Shown in pieces: positions 1 through 5,171 of a stretch of DNA of 5,171 nt. Source of the stretch: Paracoccaceae bacterium (lineage in GTDB: Bacteria; Pseudomonadota; Alphaproteobacteria; Rhodobacterales; Rhodobacteraceae); the NCBI GenBank assembly GCA_007119835.1, contig SKOX01000053.1, forward strand, positions 1 through 5,171, written 5' to 3'. A program made the translations under genes and the position numbers. The notes beneath the pieces were generated by a model that saw nothing but the letters and a program-made list of their open reading frames with translations, searched no databases and had not been told where the DNA came from. Position 1 is the first letter of the stretch; every line of letters starts with the position of its first letter.

Positions 1-162
1 CAGAACCGCCGCCGCCAGCAGAACCGCCGCCGCCAGCAGAACCGCCGCCGCCAGCAGAACTGCCGCCGCCAGCAGAACTGCCGCCGCCCGCGGAACTGCC
101 GCCGCCAGCGGAACCGCCGCCACCAGTGGAACCGCCGCCGCCCGCGGAACTGCCGCCACCAG
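1..162 (-). repeat. 18-bp tandem repeat array encoding Gly-rich hexapeptides
   Basis: Nine consecutive 18-bp units fill this stretch in frame with the lipoprotein gene. The first three units (1-18, 19-36, 37-54) are identical. The unit at 55-72 differs by one base, those at 73-126 by two bases each, and those at 127-162 by three each. Read on the minus strand, a unit encodes Gly-Gly-Gly-Gly-Ser-Ala or a close variant (GGGSSA, GGGGST). Beyond 163 the period decays into irregular Gly/Ser/Thr sequence up to about base 409. The array runs off the left edge, so the total copy number is unknown. The purity gradient suggests that units were added at the distal side. Confidence 0.95.
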
Positions 163-691
163 TGGAACTTCCGGCGCCGCCGCCGCTGCCCGTTCCGCCC
201 CCGGCACCGGAGCTGGCGCCGCCACTGCCGGATCCGACGCTACCGCCACCGCCAACGCCTTCGGCGCCGCCGCCGGTTCCGCCTCCAGAGCTTCCACCTC
301 CGCCGACCCTGCTGCCGTTGCTGCCGCCGGAGCCACCGCCACCGACGGCGCTGCCGCCGCCGCTGGGGCTGTCGGGGTCGGAGCCGGTGCCGCCTGTGCC
401 CTGCCCGCCGTCTGCGGATCTTCCCGGATTACCGGCGTCGAAGGCGGCGGCCGTGAATCCCGATGCGCCGCCCTGGCTCTCGACGAAGGACGCGGGCACG
501 GGCGCGTAGGTGCGCGTCGTGGCCGTGATCGTCACCGTGCAGCGTGTCACCTCCACCGGCATCCGTGCGGCCAGCTCCGGCGGGCATTCGATGAACTCGG
601 TCGTCGCTTCGTAGGTCACCGGCCGCGGGTCGGTCGTGCTGCCGGCGCAGCCTGCGACCAGAAGCGCGGCAGGAAGCAGGATCCTGACCAT
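1..691 (-). CDS. Gly/Ser-rich repeat lipoprotein, N-terminal part (runs off left edge)
   Basis: An open frame begins with ATG at 691-689 and stays open to base 1, giving 230 residues with no stop, so the C-terminus is missing. A strong ribosome binding site (GGGAGGA) lies 6 bases upstream. Residues 1-15 are a lipoprotein signal peptide: Met-Val-Arg, a short hydrophobic stretch, then the lipobox V-A-G-C with Cys15 as the predicted lipidation site. The mature protein should therefore be membrane-anchored, with Ala at +2, which does not suggest inner-membrane retention. Residues 16-90 form a Thr/Val-rich head with two cysteines (36 and 51) that could form a disulfide. From about residue 95 it is almost only Gly, Ser, Ala and Thr, and from about residue 177 it is a regular hexapeptide repeat. 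The repeat uses GGT, TCT and GCT codons, unlike the G/C-ending codons around it. I do not recognise a family. A surface-exposed flexible stalk or spacer is inference. Any C-terminal domain lies outside the window. Confidence 0.85.
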   Translation of the reverse strand, partial: MVRILLPAALLVAGCAGSTTDPRPVTYEATTEFIECPPELAARMPVEVTRCTVTITATTRTYAPVPASFVESQGGASGFTAAAFDAGNPGRSADGGQGTGGTGSDPDSPSGGGSAVGGGGSGGSNGSRVGGGGSSGGGTGGGAEGVGGGGSVGSGSGGASSGAGGGTGSGGGAGSSTGGGSSAGGGGSTGGGGSAGGGSSAGGGSSAGGGSSAGGGGSAGGGGSAGGGGS

Positions 692-697
692 CGGACG

Positions 698-704
698 TCC
701 TCCC
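698..704 (-). promoter_or_regulatory. Ribosome binding site of the lipoprotein gene
   Basis: GGGAGGA on the minus strand lies 6 bases before the ATG at 691. It fixes the start of an otherwise unrecognised gene and places the lipobox at the right distance from the N-terminus. Confidence 0.8.
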
Positions 705-762
705 TTGTCGCGGCCGCCTGAGCGGCACGCCTCTCCGATGGCTCGACAACGCACGAAACCGC

Positions 763-783
763 AAAAAGGCAGCATTCTGCTGC
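763..783 (-). terminator. Probable intrinsic terminator after purB
   Basis: On the minus strand a 6-bp perfect stem (GCAGCA/TGCTGC) with a GAA loop is followed by C and then five T. It lies 66 bases beyond the purB stop and about 70 bases before the lipoprotein start, so it would separate the two genes' transcripts. The stem is short, so efficiency is uncertain. The rest of 692-849 shows a run of seven C (785-791) and a loose GC-rich inverted repeat, but no confident promoter for the lipoprotein gene. Confidence 0.6.
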
Positions 784-849
784 ACCCCCCCTCTCCCCGC
801 GGCGCGACCGCTCCCCCGCGGGCCGCGCCGGTGTCGCATCAGGCGGGCG

Positions 850-2151
850 TCACTGGCCGAACACCCGCGCGAAGATCGTGTCGACGTGCTTGAGATGATA
901 GCCGAGGTCGAACTCCGCCGCGAGGTCCTCCGCCGAGAGCGCCGCGGCCACGTCGGGATCGGCCTGAAGCTCGGCCCGGAAGTCGGCGCCCCGCTCCCAC
1001 ACCTTCATCGCGTTGCGCTGGACGATGGCGTATGCGTCCTCGCGGCTGACGCCTTTGCGGGTGAGCGCGAGCAGCACGCGCTGCGAATGGACGAGGCCGC
1101 GCAGCCGGTCCATGTTTCGCGCCATGGTCTCGGGATAGACCACCAGCCGGTCGACCACGCCGACGAGACGGTTCAGCGCGAAGTCGAGGGTGACGGTCGC
1201 ATCCGGCCCGATCATGCGCTCGACCGAGGAATGTGAGATGTCCCGCTCGTGCCACAGCGCGACGTTCTCCAGCGCCGGCGTCACCATGCCCCGCACGACG
1301 CGCGCGAGGCCAGTGAGGTTCTCGGTCAGCACCGGGTTGCGCTTGTGCGGCATCGCCGACGAGCCCTTCTGGCCCGGCGAGAAGTATTCCTCGACCTCGA
1401 GCACCTCGGTGCGCTGGAGGTGGCGGATCTCGGTCGCCAGCCGCTCGACCGAGGAGGCGATGACGCCGAGCGTCGCGAAGAACATCGCGTGCCGGTCGCG
1501 GGGAATGACCTGGGTCGAGACCGGCTCGGGCGTCAGGCCCATCTTCTCCGCCACATGCGCCTCGACGCGGGGGTCGACGTTGGCGAAGGTGCCGACCGCC
1601 CCCGAGATCGCGCAGGTGGCGATATCGGCCCGGGCGGCGGCGAGGCGCGCGCGGTTGCGCTCGGCCTCGGCATAGGCCTGGGCGAGCTTCAGCCCGAAGG
1701 TGGTGGGCTCGGCGTGGATGCCGTGGGAGCGGCCGATGCAGACAGTGTCCTTGTGCTCGAAGGCGCGCCGCTTCAGCGCCGCCATCAGCCGGTCGAGATC
1801 GTCGAGGAGGATGTCGGCCGCCCGCGAAAGCTGGACCGCGAGGCAGGTGTCGAGGACGTCGGACGAGGTGAGGCCCTGGTGGAGGTAGCGCGCCTCCGGC
1901 CCGACGATCTCGGCGACATGGGTGAGGAAGGCGATGACGTCGTGCTTGGTGACGGCCTCGATCTCGTCGATCCGCGCGACGTCGAACTCGGCATCGCTCG
2001 CGGTCCAGATGCGTTCCGCGGCCTCCCGGGGGATCGTGCCGAGTGCGGCCATCGCGTCCGCCGCGTGCGCCTCGATCTCGAACCAGATGCGGAAGCGCGT
2101 CTCGGCCGACCAGATCGCGACCATCTCGGGGCGGGCGTAGCGCGGGATCAT
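850..2151 (-). CDS. purB: Adenylosuccinate lyase
   Basis: PurB is a cytosolic homotetrameric enzyme of purine synthesis. It releases fumarate from SAICAR (to AICAR) and from adenylosuccinate (to AMP). The 433-residue length is normal for the short bacterial form. The N-terminus (MIPRYARPEM) is typical. The conserved segments of the fumarase/aspartase superfamily appear in order: HQGLTSSDVLDT at residues 91-102, GRSHGIHAEPTTFG at 140-153 with the active-site histidine region, and the signature loop GSSAMPHKRNP at 263-273, with Ser264/Ser265 at the place of the catalytic serine. A C-terminal helical domain follows to Gln433. The ATG at 2151 has GGAGAGG 5 bases upstream, and no alternative start fits better. 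It is divergent from the DUF6314-like gene, with 64 bases between them. No other purine gene is in the window, so purB appears to be on its own here. All key residues look intact. Confidence 0.98.
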   Translation of the reverse strand: MIPRYARPEMVAIWSAETRFRIWFEIEAHAADAMAALGTIPREAAERIWTASDAEFDVARIDEIEAVTKHDVIAFLTHVAEIVGPEARYLHQGLTSSDVLDTCLAVQLSRAADILLDDLDRLMAALKRRAFEHKDTVCIGRSHGIHAEPTTFGLKLAQAYAEAERNRARLAAARADIATCAISGAVGTFANVDPRVEAHVAEKMGLTPEPVSTQVIPRDRHAMFFATLGVIASSVERLATEIRHLQRTEVLEVEEYFSPGQKGSSAMPHKRNPVLTENLTGLARVVRGMVTPALENVALWHERDISHSSVERMIGPDATVTLDFALNRLVGVVDRLVVYPETMARNMDRLRGLVHSQRVLLALTRKGVSREDAYAIVQRNAMKVWERGADFRAELQADPDVAAALSAEDLAAEFDLGYHLKHVDTIFARVFGQ

Positions 2152-2215
2152 CGGAGCCTCTCCGGTTGCCGGGCGTCGCGCGCCCCTTACTTGCCCAAAG
2201 AGGGAGGAGCAAGCG
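2152..2215. promoter_or_regulatory. Divergent spacer between purB and the DUF6314-like gene
   Basis: These 64 bases must hold the 5' signals of both genes unless promoters lie inside the coding regions. The two ribosome binding sites are visible: GGAGAGG for purB at 2157-2163 (minus) and GGGAGGAG at 2202-2209 (plus). A TTGCCG at 2166-2171 could be a plus-strand -35 box, but no good -10 box follows at the right spacing. No operator-like palindrome stands out. Confidence 0.4.
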
Positions 2216-2650
2216 ATGCGGCTCGACGCCTTCCGGGGCGAGTGGACGATCGCCCGCGCGATCGAGGACGTGCGGCAGGCGCGGACCGGGCGGTTCGACG
2301 GCCGGGCGGCCTTCGTGCCCGCCCCGACCGGGCTCGCCTACCGCGAGGAGGGGCAGCTCGTTCTCGACGGCGTGGCTTACGCCGCGACGCGGGACTACCT
2401 CTGGCGGGACGGCGGGGCCGGAACGATCGAGGTCCTGTTCCCCGACGGGCGGCTGTTTCACCGCTTCTATGCCGACGAGGAGCGGCCGGCGGCGGTTCAC
2501 GACTGCGGCGCCGACCAGTACCGGGTCCGCTACGACTTCCGGCGCTGGCCGCGATGGCGGGCGGAGTGGCGGGTGCGGGGGCCGAGGAAGGACTACGGCA
2601 TCGTCTCGGACTACCGCCCGGCTGGACAGGTGGGCGAAACTGCGGCATGA
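2216..2650 (+). CDS. DUF6314-like small protein of unknown function
   Basis: A 144-residue soluble protein with no signal peptide or membrane segment, starting at an ATG with GGGAGGAG 6 bases upstream. The pattern fits the DUF6314 family as I remember it: FRGEWTIARAIED at residues 6-18, GRFDGRAAF at 25-33, AYREEGQL at 41-48, ATRDYLWR at 57-64, VLFPDGRLFHRFY at 73-85, and an aromatic, Arg-rich C-terminal part with HDCGADQY (95-102) and GPRKDY (122-127). The alternating short strands rich in Tyr, Trp and Phe suggest a small all-beta barrel, perhaps lipocalin-like, but this is inference. Its function is unknown. It ends 35 bases before bioY on the same strand with no terminator between, so the two are probably co-transcribed. 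Cys97, His95 and the FHRFY block look like candidate ligand-contact residues, without proof. Confidence 0.85.
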   Translation: MRLDAFRGEWTIARAIEDVRQARTGRFDGRAAFVPAPTGLAYREEGQLVLDGVAYAATRDYLWRDGGAGTIEVLFPDGRLFHRFYADEERPAAVHDCGADQYRVRYDFRRWPRWRAEWRVRGPRKDYGIVSDYRPAGQVGETAA

Positions 2651-2685
2651 CCCGGAGCGTGCCTCGAGAGCCGAGAGGGAGAACC

Positions 2686-3291
2686 ATGCTCGACACCGCC
2701 CGCAGCCCGGTCCTGGCCGAAACGATCTGGGAAGCCGACGGCGCCCAGCTGATGGTCAAGCGCGCGCTCCTCGTCATGCTCGGCGTCGCCGCGCTGGCGC
2801 TGGCCGCGAAGATCCAGGTGCCGGTCTGGCCGTCGCCCGTGCCGGTCACGCTCACGACCTTCGCGGTTCTCTCGATCGGGGCGGCCTACGGGCCGAAGCT
2901 CGGGCTTGCGACGATCCTCGCCTATCTCGGGCTGGGCGCGCTCGGCTGGGACGTGTTCGCGGGCTCCTCGGCGGAGGCGAGCGGCCTTGCCTACATGGCG
3001 GGCTCGACGGGCGGCTACCTCGCGGGCTACGTCCTGGCGACGCTGGCGCTCGGCCAGGCGGCGCGGCGGGGCTGGGACCGCAGCGTGCTCGGAACCGCCG
3101 GGGCCTTCGCGCTCGGGACGGCACTGATCTACCTGCCGGGCGTGCTCTGGCTCGGCGTACTCTACGGGTTCGACGCGCCGATCTTCGCCTGGGGCGTCAC
3201 GCCCTTCCTGATCGGCGATGCGCTGAAGGCGGGCCTCGCCGCGCTGGTGCTGCCGGGCCTCTGGGCGCTGGTCGGGCGGGCGCGGACCTGA
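2686..3291 (+). CDS. bioY: Biotin transporter BioY (ECF S component)
   Basis: BioY is an integral inner-membrane protein that captures biotin, usually as the S component of an energy-coupling-factor transporter. The start is the ATG at 2686, preceded by GAGAGGGAG about 4 bases upstream. The same frame is open far upstream by chance, but that part is not homologous. The product has 201 residues, the usual size. About six hydrophobic segments are visible, roughly 24-40, 54-69, 71-87, 100-122, 134-158 and 174-197. Family hallmarks are KIQVPVWP (42-49), PVPVTL (51-56), AYGPKLG (67-73), the STGGYLAGY segment (107-115), and PFLIGDALKA (173-182), whose Asp178 and Lys181 match residues reported in biotin contact in a BioY structure. 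Several usually conserved residues differ: Thr57 for Gln, Asp89 for Pro, Ser107 for Pro, plus an apparent two-residue insertion in the WPSPVP segment. No bioM, bioN or other biotin gene is adjacent, and no BioR-like operator was seen upstream. Confidence 0.93.
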   Translation: MLDTARSPVLAETIWEADGAQLMVKRALLVMLGVAALALAAKIQVPVWPSPVPVTLTTFAVLSIGAAYGPKLGLATILAYLGLGALGWDVFAGSSAEASGLAYMAGSTGGYLAGYVLATLALGQAARRGWDRSVLGTAGAFALGTALIYLPGVLWLGVLYGFDAPIFAWGVTPFLIGDALKAGLAALVLPGLWALVGRART

Positions 3292-3300
3292 CCGCGCCTC

Positions 3301-3326
3301 CGGCCTGTCCACGTCTGGACAGGCCG
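3301..3326 (+). terminator. Perfect hairpin just after bioY, possible terminator
   Basis: An 11-bp perfect stem (CGGCCTGTCCA paired with TGGACAGGCCG) encloses a four-base CGTC loop and begins 9 bases after the bioY stop. No T-run follows on either strand, so it is not a textbook intrinsic terminator. It may end or protect the 3' end of the DUF6314-bioY transcript. The position between convergent genes supports a terminating role. Confidence 0.6.
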
Positions 3327-3477
3327 AACAAATTCCGCAAGAACAACGACGAGCCGGCGCGGCCAAACACACGGTAGACGGCTCGGCCGCGCAGGGACGT
3401 GCGGGAGGGCAGGGGGCTCGGCGCCGCCTGCGCGACTGCCAGCCGGATACTATTTCGTGCCCGCGTGGCCTGAGGTG
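3327..3477. other. Spacer between convergent bioY and flavoprotein genes
   Basis: No gene is supported here. The only structure seen is a pair of overlapping inverted repeats at 3350-3392: a 7-bp pair (3350-3356 with 3379-3385) and an 8-bp pair (3357-3364 with 3385-3392). These cross one another and would give alternative hairpins. The remainder up to the flavoprotein stop codon at 3478 shows nothing recognisable. Confidence 0.5.
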
Positions 3478-4134
3478 TCACGGCGCGTTCCGCTGGGAAG
3501 GGTCGCGGGTGAAGGCGGACGGCCTCCGGTCGTCCGCGCCTGCGCGCTGCCTGCGTGCCGCCTCGCCCCACCAACGGAGCTGATCGAGGCCGCGGCCGAA
3601 ATAGCCGCGCCACCGCTCGGCATCGACATCCGCGAGGAAACCGCCCGTCTCGTCGAACACCTCGTGCGCGCGCGGGACGTGGATCATCGCCGAGACCGGC
3701 AGGCAGCCGAGCTCGGCGAGGAATGTCCGCATCGCCACGGCCGCGCGGGTGCCGCCCCACTGGCCGGCCGAATAGGTGACGATCAGGCTCGGCTTGTAGG
3801 AGAAGAGCGAGCTGCCGAAGTGGTTGAGCAGGTCGGCGAGCGCCGGGCTCATCGAGTGGTTGTATTCCGGGCTCACCATCACGTAGCCGTCCGCCCGCTC
3901 GATCAGGCCCGCGAGATCCTCGAGCGCCTCCGGCGCCTTGCCCCGGGCATATGCGAAGTGCGGCTTGAAGACGCCGCCCGTCCGCCAGTCCAGCGCGTCG
4001 ACCAGGCGCGGCTCGGCGTCGCCCTCGCGGAGCATGGCGACGCAGGCCCGCGCCACGCGCTCGCCGAGCCGCGCCGGCCGCGGCGGCGTGCTGTCGCGGG
4101 CGGAGCCGAGGAATACGGGAAGCTCGAGGGGCAT
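3478..4134 (-). CDS. NADPH-dependent FMN reductase family flavoprotein
   Basis: A 218-residue cytosolic protein of the flavodoxin-like NAD(P)H-dependent FMN reductase family (the group that includes ChrR/YieF-type quinone and chromate reductases). Such enzymes bind FMN and pass electrons from NAD(P)H to flavin, quinones or other acceptors. The exact substrate cannot be read from the sequence. Family motifs are the N-terminal phosphate-binding loop LGSARDST (9-16), the strand-loop VMVSPEYNHSMSPALADLLNHFG without gap at 85-107, cut here by its key residues Pro89, Glu90, Tyr91 and Asn92, and YSAGQWGGTRAA at 121-132. The start at 4134 has GGAGA 6 bases upstream. The last 25 or so residues are Arg-, Ala- and Pro-rich and look like a disordered tail beyond the usual domain end near residue 190. 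It converges with bioY and diverges from the thiolase gene, with 154 bases between. Confidence 0.9.
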   Translation of the reverse strand: MPLELPVFLGSARDSTPPRPARLGERVARACVAMLREGDAEPRLVDALDWRTGGVFKPHFAYARGKAPEALEDLAGLIERADGYVMVSPEYNHSMSPALADLLNHFGSSLFSYKPSLIVTYSAGQWGGTRAAVAMRTFLAELGCLPVSAMIHVPRAHEVFDETGGFLADVDAERWRGYFGRGLDQLRWWGEAARRQRAGADDRRPSAFTRDPSQRNAP

Positions 4135-4288
4135 GGTTCATCTCCGTGAAGGGTCGGTTCCGTGGTGCGCGCCTCCAGGGAGATAGGCGAAATCGGCCGG
4201 GTGCGAAGCCATTTCTGGGATGACCTCGGTCAAGGCGCGTCGCCGCGACCCGGGTTATGCCGCCCTGAAGCTATCGAGGGGAAGCGAC
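4135..4288. promoter_or_regulatory. Divergent intergenic region, flavoprotein and thiolase
   Basis: These 154 bases separate two outward-facing genes, so both promoters should lie here. A near-palindrome, TGACC-TC-GGTCA, sits at 4221-4232. It overlaps a TTGACC on the minus strand (4233-4228) that could be a -35 box of the flavoprotein gene, although no good -10 follows 17 bases on. The thiolase ribosome binding site (GAGGGGAAG) is at 4276-4284. No riboswitch-like fold was recognised. Confidence 0.45.
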
Positions 4289-5171
4289 ATGGCCGAACGC
4301 GAAATCGTCATCTGCGAGCCCGTGCGGACCGCCATCGGCACCTACGGCGGCACGCTGAAATCCACCCCGGCGACGGCGCTCGGGGCGACGGCGATCCGGG
4401 CGGTGCTCGAGCGCTCGGGCCTCGACCCGGCGAAGATCGGCACCGTGATCATGGGCAACGTCATCCAGGCCGGCAACCGGATGAACCCCGGGCGGCAGGC
4501 GGCGATCAACGGCGGCATCCCGGTCGAGGTGCCGGCGATGACGATCAACCGGGTCTGCGGCTCGGGCGCGCAGGCGGTGGCGACGGCGGCGCAGGAGGTG
4601 ATGCTCGGCTTCGTCGACGCGGCGATCGCCGGCGGCATGGAGAACATGGACGCCGCGCCCTACCTGCTGCCGGGCGGCCGCTGGGGCCATCGTCTCGGGC
4701 CCGGGCAGATCCTCGACGCGGTGCTGACCGACGGGCTGAACGACGCCTTCTCCGACCAGCATTCCGGCTGGCACACCGAGGATCTGGTCGAGAAGTACCA
4801 GATCACCCGCGACGACCAGGACGCTTTCGCGCTGCGCTCGCAGCAGCGCTTCGGTGCGGCGCAGGCGGCGGGCAGGTTCGACGCCGAGATCGCGCCCGTC
4901 GAGGTCAAGGGCCGCAAGGGCCCGGAGACCTTCGCCAAGGACGAGCACAACCGCCCGGACACGACGGACGAGACGCTGGCCAAGCTGAGGCCGGCCTTCC
5001 GCAAGGAGGGCTCGATCACTGCCGGCAACGCGCCGGGGCTCAACAGCGGCGGCGCGGCGATGATCGTCGCCGAGCGCGGCTTCGCCGAGCGCGAGGGGCT
5101 CGCGCCGGTGGCGCGGCTCGCCGCCTTCGGGCTCGGCGCGGTCGAGCCCGGCCTGTTCGGCATCGGCCCCG
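4289..5171 (+). CDS. Acetyl-CoA acetyltransferase (thiolase), N-terminal part, cut by right edge
   Basis: The frame opens at ATG 4289, with GAGGGGAAG 4 bases upstream, and stays open to the window end: 294 residues, roughly three quarters of a usual 390-400 residue thiolase. Thiolases join two acetyl-CoA into acetoacetyl-CoA, or cleave 3-ketoacyl-CoA, in the cytosol. This feeds polyhydroxybutyrate, ketone-body or fatty-acid metabolism. Visible family marks are PVRTAIGTYGG (11-21), VIMGNVIQAG (53-62), the active-site segment INRVCGSGAQA (86-96) with nucleophile Cys90, AIAGGMENMDAAPYLL (112-127), HSGWHTEDLV (158-167), and DEHNRPDTT with LRPAFRKEGSITAGNAPGLN (218-226, 233-252). The later catalytic His and second Cys lie beyond the edge. 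The segment usually written GNASGLNDGAAA reads GNAPGLNSGGAA here. It could be a phaA- or atoB-type enzyme. Without its neighbours the pathway cannot be assigned, so no symbol is given. Confidence 0.95.
   Translation, partial: MAEREIVICEPVRTAIGTYGGTLKSTPATALGATAIRAVLERSGLDPAKIGTVIMGNVIQAGNRMNPGRQAAINGGIPVEVPAMTINRVCGSGAQAVATAAQEVMLGFVDAAIAGGMENMDAAPYLLPGGRWGHRLGPGQILDAVLTDGLNDAFSDQHSGWHTEDLVEKYQITRDDQDAFALRSQQRFGAAQAAGRFDAEIAPVEVKGRKGPETFAKDEHNRPDTTDETLAKLRPAFRKEGSITAGNAPGLNSGGAAMIVAERGFAEREGLAPVARLAAFGLGAVEPGLFGIGP

Noticed and set aside
1..162. Possible CRISPR array
   Set aside because: The 18-bp units are directly adjacent with no spacers and are in frame with a coding sequence.
126..509. 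Plus-strand open frame encoding a proline-rich protein
   Set aside because: It is the antisense of the Gly-rich lipoprotein repeats (GGC read backward gives CCG/GCC). It has no ribosome binding site and no recognisable domain.
801..829. GC-rich inverted repeat (6-bp arms, 17-base loop) after purB
   Set aside because: Short arms made only of G and C, with several competing pairings nearby. The hairpin at 769-783 with its T-run is the better terminator.
429..839. Minus-strand open frame, Arg-rich product
   Set aside because: It overlaps the lipoprotein start and the purB terminator in another frame, with the Arg-rich composition typical of out-of-frame GC-rich sequence. The lipoprotein frame has the lipobox and the ribosome binding site.
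839..2500. Long minus-strand open frame of over 550 codons
   Set aside because: It covers purB in a shifted frame and crosses the divergent spacer and part of the DUF6314-like gene. The Arg/His/Pro-rich product has no family motif, while the purB frame is fully recognisable.
1249..2685. Stop-free extension upstream of bioY in the same frame, opposite purB
   Set aside because: Chance opening due to high GC. BioY homology starts only at the ATG at 2686, which has its own ribosome binding site.
2651..2685. BioR-type operator before bioY
   Set aside because: The spacer has no AT-rich TTATA-like palindrome, nor does the spacer at 2152-2215.
2043..3377. Plus-strand open frame spanning the DUF6314-like and bioY genes
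   Set aside because: It lies in a different frame over two recognisable genes and has an Arg/Pro-rich product without motifs.
3197..4149. Overlapping frames on both strands across the flavoprotein gene
   Set aside because: The 3478-4134 minus frame carries all FMN reductase motifs. The others give Arg-rich products and run into the bioY end.
4271..5163. Minus-strand open frames opposite the thiolase gene
   Set aside because: They are antisense shadows. The plus strand encodes a clear thiolase with its active-site Cys.

Overview
The window is very GC-rich, with third codon positions nearly always G or C. It has compact, well-spaced genes behind clear GGAGG-like ribosome binding sites. The protein types (a short-form PurB, a BioY of the alphaproteobacterial type, a DUF6314-like protein and a biosynthetic-type thiolase) fit an alphaproteobacterium, perhaps of the Hyphomicrobiales or Rhodobacterales. 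No rRNA or phylogenetic marker is present, so this is inference. I see no mobile element, tRNA, rRNA or CRISPR array.

Layout, left to right. (1) 1-691, minus strand: the N-terminal part of a lipoprotein gene that runs off the left edge. It has a clean lipobox, a short Cys-containing head, and then a long Gly/Ser-rich tail. The tail becomes a perfect 18-bp tandem repeat (Gly-Gly-Gly-Gly-Ser-Ala) at the edge. (2) 692-849: spacer with a likely intrinsic terminator for purB. (3) 850-2151, minus: purB, adenylosuccinate lyase. (4) 2152-2215: a 64-bp divergent spacer. (5) 2216-2650, plus: a small DUF6314-like protein, then after 35 bp (6) bioY, 2686-3291, plus, the membrane S component of a biotin transporter, ended by a perfect 11-bp hairpin. 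(7) 3478-4134, minus: an NADPH-dependent FMN reductase-like flavoprotein, convergent with bioY. (8) 4289-5171, plus: an acetyl-CoA acetyltransferase (thiolase) that runs off the right edge and is divergent from the reductase.

Most of this is housekeeping metabolism: purine synthesis, biotin uptake, redox and acyl-CoA metabolism. The genes do not form one pathway. The only likely operon is DUF6314-bioY. I do not see a convincing new multi-gene system. The items most worth a second look are the repeat-tailed lipoprotein, whose repeat array looks recently expanded, the unusual motif residues in BioY, and the pairing of DUF6314 with bioY.

Because the sequence is so GC-rich, long stop-free frames occur opposite and beside the real genes. 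These were rejected. Both edge genes are incomplete.
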